A DNA stretch of 22,024 nt from Emcibacter sp. (GTDB taxonomy: Bacteria; Pseudomonadota; Alphaproteobacteria; Sphingomonadales; Emcibacteraceae): NCBI GenBank assembly GCA_027019205.1, contig JALUWZ010000012.1, forward strand, positions 1 through 22,024, read 5' to 3'. A program made the translations under genes and the position numbers. Below the pieces are notes generated by a model. It was not told where the DNA came from, did not search any database, and saw nothing but the letters and a program-made list of their open reading frames with translations. Below, one piece after another: positions 7,026 to 14,405 of this stretch. Position 1 is the first letter of the stretch. Each line of letters begins with the position of its first letter.

Positions 7026-7460
7026 TCAGCTGTCCCGTTCCATCCATCTGTGACGGATACCGGCATCAAGAAATTCTTCGCCGTAACAGTGAAAGCCGAG
7101 CTTTTTATAGAAGCCGACCACCTGAATCTGTGCGCCGAGTTTCAGGGTTTCAACGTCGGGTTTTTTACCAATGTCATCCATAATATAGCGCATCAGCCGC
7201 ACTCCGGCATCCTTGCCCCGAAAGCTTTTCAACACCGCAACCCGCTCGATTTTTGCGACTTTCTCCAGAAGACGCACCCGCGCCGTACCACAGGCCACAC
7301 CGTCCACAAACAGCAGATAATGCTCTGCCTCCCCGTCAAGCCCGTCCATTTCCTCTTCGATGGGGACTTTCTGTTCATCGATAAAAACCTTGGTGCGGAT
7401 ATGAAAACATTTCTCCATATCCTGCGCTGAAGTGACTTTTGTAATGGTAATATCAGCCAT
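7026..7460 (-). CDS. GNAT-family N-acetyltransferase (YjcF/ElaA-like)
   Basis: Single GNAT domain, 144 residues. The N-terminal IRTKVFIDEQKVPIEEEMDGLD is the signature of the YjcF/ElaA subgroup. The acetyl-CoA-binding motif A is AKIERVAVLKSFRGKDAGVRLMRYI (about 68-92). The end LGAQIQVVGFYKKLGFHCYGEEFLDAGIRHRWM matches YjcF closely. The substrate is unknown. The ATG at 7460 overlaps the thiE stop by eight bases, so it is the last gene of the tkt operon. Starts further upstream would lie inside thiE and give unrelated residues. Confidence 0.85.
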   Translation of the reverse strand: MADITITKVTSAQDMEKCFHIRTKVFIDEQKVPIEEEMDGLDGEAEHYLLFVDGVACGTARVRLLEKVAKIERVAVLKSFRGKDAGVRLMRYIMDDIGKKPDVETLKLGAQIQVVGFYKKLGFHCYGEEFLDAGIRHRWMERDS

Positions 7461-8076
7461 TGAACAGGCCGTTAAATTGCTGTACGGCGGCTTTCGGACC
7501 CTCTGCGTGATTCCAGATACCCTCGCATACCGCAAGGAAATCTGCTCCGGCCCCGATCAGCGGGCGGGCATTATCCACGGTGATGCCGCCGATGGCAACG
7601 CAGGGGGCCTCGAACAGCTCCGCCCACCAGGACAGCAGGCTGATATCCGCCGCCGTGGTTTCTGTCTTTGTCCTGGTCGGGAAAAAGGCGCCAAAGGCAA
7701 CATAGTCCGCCCCCTGTTCGGCGGCAATCATCGACAGGTGGCGGCTGTTATGGCAGGTCACCCCGACGATGGCATCGTCCCCGACAATGTTGCGGGCCTC
7801 GGCACAGGTCATGTCATCCTGCCCGACATGCACCCCGTCCGCCCCGACATCACGGGCAAGATCAGCCCGGTCATTGAGGATAAAGGCCACGTCGCGCCCA
7901 TGACATATCGGCATCAGAATCCGGGCGGCGGCAATAATATCCGCATCAGACGCCTCTTTCAGGCGCAGCTGCACACTGGCCACCGGCCCGCCATCAAGCG
8001 CCGCCGCAAGCTGTCCGGCAAACTCATCCGGCGCAAAGGCGGGCGGGGTGATCAGATAGAGCTGCGTATCGGCCAT
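7453..8076 (-). CDS. thiE: Thiamine-phosphate synthase
   Basis: TIM-barrel enzyme of 207 residues that joins HMP-pyrophosphate and thiazole phosphate to form thiamine monophosphate. Family motifs in order: VQLRLKEASD (substrate Arg/Lys), FILNDRADLARDVGADGVHVGQDD (Mg-diphosphate site), GVTCHN, DYVAFGAFFPTRTK (the FPTxTK loop) and VAIGGI near the C-terminus. The ATG at 8076 is one base after the pgk stop, showing co-transcription. A link to transketolase, a thiamine-diphosphate enzyme at the head of the same operon, is plausible. Some alphaproteobacteria carry a second ThiE-like protein, so this may not be the only copy. Confidence 0.88.
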   Translation of the reverse strand: MADTQLYLITPPAFAPDEFAGQLAAALDGGPVASVQLRLKEASDADIIAAARILMPICHGRDVAFILNDRADLARDVGADGVHVGQDDMTCAEARNIVGDDAIVGVTCHNSRHLSMIAAEQGADYVAFGAFFPTRTKTETTAADISLLSWWAELFEAPCVAIGGITVDNARPLIGAGADFLAVCEGIWNHAEGPKAAVQQFNGLFNG

Positions 8077-8077
8077 G

Positions 8078-9274
8078 CTATTTTTCCAGCACCTTGACGC
8101 CGGGCAATTCCTTGCCTTCCATCCATTCGAGGAAGGCCCCGCCAGCGGTTGAAATATGCGAGAACTGCCCCGCCACTCCGGCGTGGTTGAGGGCCGCGAC
8201 CGTATCGCCGCCCCCGGCAACCGAGGTCAGAGAACCGCTTTCAGTCAACGCCCCCGCCGCCTTGGCAAGGGCGACCGTTGCCGCGTCAAAGGGGGCAATC
8301 TCGAACGCCCCCATCGGCCCGTTCCAGATCAGGGTCCGGCAGCCTTCCAGCATAACGCCAAGCCGCGCCACGGTTGCCGGTCCAACATCAAGAATCATGT
8401 CATCTGACGCCACCTCATCAACGGCTATGGTGCGGTTTGCCGCCCCGGCTTTAAATTCCTGTGCCACCACAATATCTGTCGGCAGATGAATGCTGCAATT
8501 CCGGTCTTCCGCCTTTGCCAGAATGGCACGCGCGGTATTGGCAAGATCATGCTCACACAGCGACGCGCCGACATCAATTCCCTGCGCGGCAAGGAAAGTA
8601 TTGGCCATGCCGCCGCCAATGATCAGATGATCAACCTTTTCCACAAGGTTGGTCAGCACATCAAGCTTGCTCGACACCTTGGCCCCGCCGACCACGGCAC
8701 AAAGCGGGCGTTGCGGATTACCCAGCGCCTTTTCCAGCGCCGTCAGTTCGGCTTCGAGCGCCAGTCCGGCTGCGGACGGCAGAATATGGGCGATCCCCTC
8801 GGTCGAGGCATGGGCGCGGTGCGAACAGGAGAAGGCCTCATTGACATAACAGTCGGCACCCTCGGCGAGGGCGGCGGCAAATGCCGCGTCATTTGTTTCC
8901 TCACCGGCATGAAAACGGACATTTTCCAGCAGGAGAACCGCCTCATCTTCCATGGCGTCCCGGGTTTCCCCCACCACATCACCGATGCAGTCATTGACAA
9001 AAACCACCGGCCTCTTCAGGGCATTGGACAAGGGCTGGGCCAGCGGCTCCAGCGACATTTCAGCAACCACATGGCCTTTGGGACGACCAAAATGGGACAT
9101 GACAATGACCTTTGCCCCCCGGTCCAGCAAAAGAAGAATGGTCGGGACGACGGCGCGGATTCGCGTGTCATCGCTGACCATCCCGTCTTTCATCGGGACA
9201 TTGAGGTCGGCCCGGACCAGAACGCGCTTGCCACGAAGCGCGCCCAGATCGTCGATATTTCTGTATTTCACCAT
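8078..9274 (-). CDS. pgk: Phosphoglycerate kinase
   Basis: Complete cytosolic glycolytic/gluconeogenic kinase of 398 residues, interconverting 1,3-bisphosphoglycerate and 3-phosphoglycerate with ADP/ATP. The N-terminal substrate domain has VLVRADLNVPMKDG (D23, N25) and SHFGRPKG. The nucleotide domain has VGGAKVSSKL, then LIWNGPMGAFE, and near the end SVAGGGDTVAAL and HISTAGGAFLEWMEGKELPG. Length is normal. It sits three bases after gap and one base before thiE in a tight operon. Confidence 0.97.
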   Translation of the reverse strand: MVKYRNIDDLGALRGKRVLVRADLNVPMKDGMVSDDTRIRAVVPTILLLLDRGAKVIVMSHFGRPKGHVVAEMSLEPLAQPLSNALKRPVVFVNDCIGDVVGETRDAMEDEAVLLLENVRFHAGEETNDAAFAAALAEGADCYVNEAFSCSHRAHASTEGIAHILPSAAGLALEAELTALEKALGNPQRPLCAVVGGAKVSSKLDVLTNLVEKVDHLIIGGGMANTFLAAQGIDVGASLCEHDLANTARAILAKAEDRNCSIHLPTDIVVAQEFKAGAANRTIAVDEVASDDMILDVGPATVARLGVMLEGCRTLIWNGPMGAFEIAPFDAATVALAKAAGALTESGSLTSVAGGGDTVAALNHAGVAGQFSHISTAGGAFLEWMEGKELPGVKVLEK

Positions 9275-9277
9275 AGG

Positions 9278-10282
9278 TTACAGACCGGCCATCACAGCGG
9301 CAGTATCCGACATGCGGCTGGAAAAGCCCCATTCATTGTCATACCAGCTCAATACCCGGACCAGATTACCGTCCAGCACCGATGTCTGGGTCGCATCAAA
9401 ACTCGAACTATGGGGATCATGGTTAAAATCGATCGACACGGTCGGTTCGGTGACATAGGCCAGAATATTTTTCAGCCGACCATTTGCCGCCTCCGCCATT
9501 GCCTGATTGATTTCCTCAACCGTGGTTGATTTTTTGGCGACAAAAGTCAGGTCAATCATCGACACATTTGGCGTCGGCACCCGGACAGAGGTCCCGTCAA
9601 GCTTGCCGGCGAGTTCCGGCAGCACCAGCCCAACCGCACGCGCCGCCCCGGTTGAGGTCGGAATCATGCTAAGGCCACAGGCGCGGGCGCGGCGCGGGTC
9701 CTTATGCAGGGTATCCAGCACCCGCTGATCACCGGTATAGGCATGGACCGTGGTCATAATGCCCTTTTCAATGCCAACCGCCTGATCAAGCACCTGGGCC
9801 ACCGGGGCCAGACAGTTTGTCGTGCAGGACGCGTTTGATACCACCAGATGATCAGCAGTCAGCGTATCATGATTGACCCCGTAAACCACGGTATTGTCCA
9901 CGCCGGATGCCGGGGCGGAAATCAGCACTTTTCTTGCGCCTGCGGCAAGATGGGCCGAGGCCTTTTCCCTGTCGGCAAAAAACCCGGTACATTCATAGAC
10001 AATATCAACCCCGAGGTCAGCCCATGGCAGGTCCGCCGGATTGCGTTGCGCCGTCACCCTGATCGGTCCCCGGCCAATATTGATCATATCGCCGTCAACC
10101 GTAACCTCAAACGGGAATTTGCCGTGAACCGAATCCCGTTTCAGCAGATAGGCATTCATGTCAACCGCGCCGAGATCATTGATCCCGACGATTTCTATAT
10201 CTTCGCGGCCTGATTCGTAAATTGACCGCAGAGCCAGACGGCCAATGCGGCCAAAACCATTGATTGCAACACGTATAGTCAT
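9278..10282 (-). CDS. gap: Glyceraldehyde-3-phosphate dehydrogenase, type I
   Basis: Complete enzyme of 334 residues, oxidising glyceraldehyde 3-phosphate to 1,3-bisphosphoglycerate. Rossmann motif INGFGRIGR (7-15) and INDL (D37-type acidic position suits NAD). Catalytic C153 in SNASCTTNCLAP and H180 in TTVHAYTGDQ. The C-terminal WYDNEWGFSSRMSDT is the family signature. The segment ISAPASGVDNTVVYG is the usual alphaproteobacterial variant. It begins 24 bases after the tkt stop with a GGAGA-type site, and ends three bases before pgk. Confidence 0.97.
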   Translation of the reverse strand: MTIRVAINGFGRIGRLALRSIYESGREDIEIVGINDLGAVDMNAYLLKRDSVHGKFPFEVTVDGDMINIGRGPIRVTAQRNPADLPWADLGVDIVYECTGFFADREKASAHLAAGARKVLISAPASGVDNTVVYGVNHDTLTADHLVVSNASCTTNCLAPVAQVLDQAVGIEKGIMTTVHAYTGDQRVLDTLHKDPRRARACGLSMIPTSTGAARAVGLVLPELAGKLDGTSVRVPTPNVSMIDLTFVAKKSTTVEEINQAMAEAANGRLKNILAYVTEPTVSIDFNHDPHSSSFDATQTSVLDGNLVRVLSWYDNEWGFSSRMSDTAAVMAGL

Positions 10283-10306
10283 AAATTCAGTCTCCGTTTC
10301 CTTGAA

Positions 10307-12280
10307 TTAAAGTTTGTTCTTTACGGCAAGGACTATGGCCTCTGCCGTGATTCCAAAATACTCATACAAATCCTTCGCCGGGGCCGAGGCGCCAAAAGTT
10401 TCCATGCCGATAATGATACCATCCCGCCCGACATAACGCTCCCAGCCAAATTTTATCCCGGCTTCAACCGCGACATTTATTGCCGCTGACCCGAGTATTT
10501 CAGTCCGGTATTCTTCCGGCTGCTGATCAAAAACGTCGGTTGACGGCATGGACACAACCCGGGTGCCAATCCCGTCCGACTGCAATATTTCACGGGCCGA
10601 GACGGCAATTTCAACCTCTGATCCTGTGGCGATGATGGTGACTTTTGCCTCCCCTTCGGCGGCGCGCAATTCATAGCCGCCTCTTGCCACCAGATTTTCA
10701 CGGCTGTGGGTCAACCGGACCGGTTCCAGCGCCTGACGGGTCAGGGCGAGAATGCTTGGCCGTCCGCTATCCTGCAGGGCGCAGAGCCAGCTTTCCGCCG
10801 TTTCCACCGCATCTGCCGGGCGGTAAAGCGCGACATTCGGCATCGCCCGCAGGCTCATCAGATGTTCCACCGGCTGATGGGTCGGCCCGTCTTCACCAAG
10901 GCCGATACTGTCATGGGTCATGACATAAATCACCCGCTGCCCCATCAGGGCGCTTAGGCGAATCGCCGAACGGCAATAGTCGGTAAACACCATAAAGGTG
11001 CCGCCGTAAGGGATATATTCGCCGTGCAGCGCCAGACCGTTCATCACCGCCGCCATACCGAATTCACGCACCCCGTAATAAAGATAACGCCCCGAATAAT
11101 CATCCGCCGTGACCGGGGCCTGATCCGGGGTTTTGGTGTTGTTCGATCCGGTAAGGTCGGCAGAACCGCCAATGGTTTCCCGGACAATCGGATTAAGCAA
11201 GGTCAGCGCCATCTCGGACGCCTTGCGGGTCGCGACCTTTTTGGGATTTTCCGCCAGATCCTTTTTATAGGCCTCCAGCGCCGCGTCAAGTTCTGCGGGC
11301 AGCTGCCTGTTCAGGCGGCGGCTGTAATCCGCCCTGATATTTTCATCCAGCCGGGCAAAATCTGCTTTCCACTGCTGTGCCGCCTTGCGGGAAACCCTGC
11401 CCGCCCGGCGCCAGCATTCAAGAATATCCGCCGGAATATCAAAGGGCGCATGGGGCCAGTCAAGGAATTTCCGCGCCGCAGCGATTTCATCCGGCCCGAG
11501 CGGCGCACCATGAACAGCCGACGTGCCCTGTTTATGCGGCGCACCGTAACCGATGGTGGTCCGGCAGGCAATCAGCGACGGGCGGTTATCCAGTTTCGCG
11601 GCGGCAATTGCAGCGTCTATTTCCTCCGCATCATGGCCATTGATCGCCTGGGTGTGCCATCGGCTCGCGGCAAAGCGGGCAATCTGGTCATCGGACAGGG
11701 TGGCGCTGGTGCTGCCGTCAATACAGATACCGTTATCATCCCACAGGACAATCAGCTTGCCGAGACCCAGATGCCCGGCGAGCGAGATCGCTTCATGGCT
11801 GATGCCCTCCATCAGGCAGCCATCGCCGCACATGACATAGGTGTGATGGTCAATAATATCGCCCATCCGCGCATGGGACAGCCGTTCGGCCAGCGCAAAT
11901 CCGACCGAGGAGGCCAGCCCCTGCCCGAGCGGCCCGGTGGTCATTTCAATTCCCGGCAGCTCGCCATATTCCGGATGACCGGCGCAGGGGTGGCCCAGCT
12001 GGCGGAAATTTTTGATGTCATCAAGGGTCGGCCCTGCGTAGCCTGTAAGATACAACAGGGAATAAAGCAGCATCGAGCCATGCCCGGCAGACAGGATAAA
12101 CCGGTCCCGGTCGGGCCAGTCGGGCCATGACGGATCATATTTCAGATGTCTGGTAAACAGCACCGTTGCCACATCGGCCATGCCCATCGGCATGCCGGGA
12201 TGGCCCGAATTTGCCTTTTGCACCGCGTCCATCGACAGCGCACGGATCGCATTGGCCATTTCAGATTGTGAAATTGTCAT
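10307..12280 (-). CDS. tkt: Transketolase
   Basis: Thiamine-diphosphate enzyme of the pentose phosphate pathway, 657 residues, moving two-carbon units between sugar phosphates. Catalytic H27 in NSGHPGMPMG, GPLGQG (116-121) and the ThDP/Mg motif GDGCLMEG ... DDNGICIDGS (152-190). The middle domain has YVMTHDSIGLGEDGPTHQP; a C-terminal transketolase domain follows. ATG at 12280 has AGGA seven bases upstream; an in-frame ATG 26 codons earlier (12358) gives an unrelated N-terminus. It is the first gene of tkt-gap-pgk-thiE-GNAT, a grouping that links the lower glycolytic steps with pentose phosphate carbon flow. Confidence 0.96.
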   Translation of the reverse strand: MTISQSEMANAIRALSMDAVQKANSGHPGMPMGMADVATVLFTRHLKYDPSWPDWPDRDRFILSAGHGSMLLYSLLYLTGYAGPTLDDIKNFRQLGHPCAGHPEYGELPGIEMTTGPLGQGLASSVGFALAERLSHARMGDIIDHHTYVMCGDGCLMEGISHEAISLAGHLGLGKLIVLWDDNGICIDGSTSATLSDDQIARFAASRWHTQAINGHDAEEIDAAIAAAKLDNRPSLIACRTTIGYGAPHKQGTSAVHGAPLGPDEIAAARKFLDWPHAPFDIPADILECWRRAGRVSRKAAQQWKADFARLDENIRADYSRRLNRQLPAELDAALEAYKKDLAENPKKVATRKASEMALTLLNPIVRETIGGSADLTGSNNTKTPDQAPVTADDYSGRYLYYGVREFGMAAVMNGLALHGEYIPYGGTFMVFTDYCRSAIRLSALMGQRVIYVMTHDSIGLGEDGPTHQPVEHLMSLRAMPNVALYRPADAVETAESWLCALQDSGRPSILALTRQALEPVRLTHSRENLVARGGYELRAAEGEAKVTIIATGSEVEIAVSAREILQSDGIGTRVVSMPSTDVFDQQPEEYRTEILGSAAINVAVEAGIKFGWERYVGRDGIIIGMETFGASAPAKDLYEYFGITAEAIVLAVKNKL

Positions 12281-12323
12281 AATGTTCCTGCCAGCTACAT
12301 AAATAAATTGATGAATAGAGAAT

Positions 12324-12353
12324 ATTTTACGGCGGCAGAATGAACTTTTGCAA
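12324..12353 (-). promoter_or_regulatory. Candidate promoter of tkt operon
   Basis: On the minus strand, TTGCAA (12353-12348) and TAAAAT (12329-12324, five of six consensus bases) are separated by 18 bases. TTGACG at 12365-12360 is an alternative -35 but has only a poor -10 at the right distance. A-rich tracts lie further upstream. Confidence 0.35.
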
Positions 12354-12401
12354 GCCATACGTCAACCTGCTTGTAGGATTTTATGCGGAATCTGACACTC
12401 G

Positions 12402-12455
12402 TGAATTGTTTTTGGTTTTTTGGCTTCAATTTTGGTGTTTTTTTTGCGACAATCA
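12402..12455. other. A/T-tract region in divergent tkt/zapA intergenic
   Basis: The plus strand is strongly T/G-biased here, with T runs of 5, 6, 4 and 8 bases. On the minus strand these are A-tracts whose centres lie about 10, 13 and 8 bases apart, spanning roughly three helical turns. They sit upstream of the candidate tkt promoter. Such tracts can bend DNA or act as UP elements; that function is inferred. The gap 12281-12494 otherwise holds only the promoter candidate. Confidence 0.35.
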
Positions 12456-12494
12456 GCCAATGAAGAGCAGGTAGATATCAACAGGGACCACAGT

Positions 12495-12848
12495 ATGGCG
12501 AAAAACCGGAAAATTCCTGACCAGAAAATACAGAACAGGGAACAGATCACGGCTACTATGGATGAGGCATTGACCCGTCTGGAACGGGCAATACTGGGCC
12601 GGCAGGTGCGGGATGCGGTACCGTCCGGCGAACAGGCCGGCTATATCGCCCGGCTTGAAAGCGAAAACCGCCAGATGGCCCGGGATGTCGCGGATATGAA
12701 AAAACATTGCCTCGCCCTGAAAGCCAGCTATGAACTTCTCGCAGAAAAATATCAGCGGCTGGAAGATATCAATCAGTCGGCGGAAAAAGATCTCGCGGCA
12801 ACCCTGCAGGATATTGACCAGCTTATCGCCCGGCAGAGCCTGCATTAA
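12495..12848 (+). CDS. Small coiled-coil protein (DUF4164-like) upstream of zapA
   Basis: Protein of 117 residues, largely helical and charged, with no signal peptide. Residues about 17-112 show heptad-like patterning (EALTRLERAIL, IARLESENRQMARDVADMKKHCLALKASYELLAEKYQRLEDI, LAATLQDIDQLIARQ), consistent with a coiled coil. Position directly before zapA and the sequence style match the DUF4164 family of alphaproteobacteria. A role at the division site is inferred only from the neighbour. The start at 12495 follows AGGGA; an in-frame start at 12420 would add the T-rich leader. Its last codons and stop belong to a repeated unit. Confidence 0.7.
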   Translation: MAKNRKIPDQKIQNREQITATMDEALTRLERAILGRQVRDAVPSGEQAGYIARLESENRQMARDVADMKKHCLALKASYELLAEKYQRLEDINQSAEKDLAATLQDIDQLIARQSLH

Positions 12849-12892
12849 AATAAGCAGAGCCTGCATTAAAACAAGCCAGAGCCTGCATTAAA
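12834..12892 (+). repeat. Three-copy direct repeat of the gene tail
   Basis: The unit CAGAGCCTGCATTAAA occurs at 12834-12849, 12855-12870 and 12877-12892, with starts 21 and 22 bases apart. The first copy encodes the last four residues (QSLH) and stop of the coiled-coil gene. The other two lie in the 61-base gap before zapA. The 21-base period keeps the second TAA in the same frame, so a second in-frame stop backs up the first. Confidence 0.9.
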
Positions 12893-12909
12893 CAGTATCG
12901 GACAACCAT

Positions 12910-13200
12910 ATGGCCAATGTCATTGTAAACTTCAATAATCAGCATTATCACCTCGCCTGTCAGGACGGGGAAGAGGAGAGGCTGCTGAAACTGGCCGATT
13001 ATGTTGAGGCGCGGGCAACAAAAATCGCCGGGGCCATGGGGGCGGTTTCCGACTTTCGCCTGCTGCTGATGACCGCCCTGTCGCTGGCTGACGAGCTGGA
13101 CGAGGGCCGGAATGGCACCCCCGTGGAACTGGAAAAAACCCTTGCCACCGCCCTCAAACGTATTGAGGATATTACCCGGGAAGTAGAAGCCGGAAGCTAA
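12910..13200 (+). CDS. zapA: Cell division protein ZapA
   Basis: ZapA of 96 residues, a cytoplasmic activator that cross-links FtsZ filaments at the division ring. The N-terminal head is MANVIVNFNNQHYHLACQDGEEERLLKLADYVEARATKI, with the typical VxFNxxxY and EExRLxxLAxYV features. The C-terminal helix (about 47-92) is the coiled-coil dimer and tetramer stalk. The partner coiled-coil gene is 61 bases upstream. The stop overlaps the stop of the convergent serine hydrolase gene by three bases, leaving no room for the 6S RNA and ygfA often found after zapA. Confidence 0.88.
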   Translation: MANVIVNFNNQHYHLACQDGEEERLLKLADYVEARATKIAGAMGAVSDFRLLLMTALSLADELDEGRNGTPVELEKTLATALKRIEDITREVEAGS

Positions 13201-14390
13201 TGCAGCCTGTCCGTAATGGCGCGGAAAAAGCTGATTGATTCGAATTTTGAACCGATCTTGTCCATAAAATTCAGGTCGGCGGAATTCTTGACAATGACAA
13301 TATGTTCCGGCTGGTTGATATAGATAAACTGGCCATAAACACCGACTGCAAGAAATTCCCCGGGCCGGGCGTCGGGCGCAATCCACCACTGAAAACCGTA
13401 GCCGAATTTATCCGGCCCCGGTTTGTTATGGGCATAAGACGGCGTTGTGGATAGTTTGACCCATGCTTCGGGAATAATCTGTTTGCCATTCCAGTTGCCG
13501 CCCTTCAGATACAGCCGGCCAAAACGGGCATAATCGCGGGTCCGCATGTTCAGGCCGCCAAGGGCAAAGGCCGTACCGGTGGAATCAGTGATCCATTCGG
13601 CGTCACTTTCCATACCGATATTCGACCAGATATGCTGTTCCGCCAGCTCGATCAGGCTTTTTCCGGTGACCCGGCGGACAATCATGGCCAAGACATGGGT
13701 ATCCATGGAGACATAATGAAATTCCTGTCCCGGCGGCTTTTCCCGGGTCAGGGTCGTGGTAAATTCATCCAGCGACCCGCCAACCGCCAATATACGGCCC
13801 ATGCGGTTAATATCGGAATAGAAATCCCCGTAATCCTCGTTCCACTTCACCCCTGACGACATGGCCAGCACTGCCCGGACCGGAACCCCTTCATAGCCGG
13901 AACCTTTCATCTCCGGCAGATATTTTTCCACCGGGGCGTCAATATCAATCAGGCCGCGTTCCACATAAATGCCAAACAGGGCAACGGTAAAGGATTTGGC
14001 CATTGACCATGAAATACGCAGGTCATTTTCCCCGGTGCCGAGATAATATTTTTCAAAGGCAATATTATCATCCTTGACCACCAGAAGGGCCGTGGTTGCC
14101 CGCCGGGCAAGAAATTCGCCGGTATCAATGGTCTGGCCCTTGTAGGGAAAACTTTCGGGCAGGGCTGCCGGGGCATGGCCAAATTTGAATACCGGGCCGG
14201 AACGCCGGACTGGTTTGGTCAGAAACATCTCGTCCATATGGGAGAAATTATGGACGACCTTGTCCTTGTCGAACAGGGTCATGGTGGCATAGAGCCGCGC
14301 CGCCTTTTCATGGTTGAACGCAACAAAGACGCCAAAGATGATCAGGGCAAAGAATAATGTTGCCCCGGTAATCCGCAAAAACCTGTTCAT
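13197..14390 (-). CDS. Beta-lactamase-fold serine hydrolase
   Basis: Membrane-anchored or exported hydrolase of 397 residues. The hydrophobic N-terminus (about 6-25, ITGATLFFALIIFGVFVAF) has no obvious cleavage site. The penicillin-binding/beta-lactamase class C fold follows, with SxxK nucleophile motif S129-M-A-K132 (SWSMAKSFTVAL) and YxS motif Y226-V-S228 (FHYVSMDTHVLA), the arrangement of 6-aminohexanoate-dimer hydrolase (NylB) and EstB-type esterases. The substrate is unknown; true beta-lactamase activity is not implied. I chose ATG 14390 because GGAGA lies six bases upstream; GTG 14396 is possible. It starts 15 bases after the gcvPB stop on the same strand, so it is probably the last cistron of the gcv operon. 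Confidence 0.85.
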   Translation of the reverse strand: MNRFLRITGATLFFALIIFGVFVAFNHEKAARLYATMTLFDKDKVVHNFSHMDEMFLTKPVRRSGPVFKFGHAPAALPESFPYKGQTIDTGEFLARRATTALLVVKDDNIAFEKYYLGTGENDLRISWSMAKSFTVALFGIYVERGLIDIDAPVEKYLPEMKGSGYEGVPVRAVLAMSSGVKWNEDYGDFYSDINRMGRILAVGGSLDEFTTTLTREKPPGQEFHYVSMDTHVLAMIVRRVTGKSLIELAEQHIWSNIGMESDAEWITDSTGTAFALGGLNMRTRDYARFGRLYLKGGNWNGKQIIPEAWVKLSTTPSYAHNKPGPDKFGYGFQWWIAPDARPGEFLAVGVYGQFIYINQPEHIVIVKNSADLNFMDKIGSKFESISFFRAITDRLH

Positions 14391-14405
14391 ACTCACTCTC
14401 CCAAT

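Noticed and set aside
8486..9529. Long plus-strand open frame of 347 codons opposite pgk and gap
   Set aside because: It is antisense to two clear glycolytic enzymes, spans their junction, and its translation resembles no known family.
11024..12130. Long plus-strand open frame opposite tkt
   Set aside because: An antisense shadow of transketolase, rich in R, G and Q as expected from the reverse complement; no start signals.
13201..13330. 6S RNA gene after zapA
   Set aside because: The interval is fully coding for the C-terminus of the serine hydrolase on the other strand, and no long near-perfect rod structure is visible.
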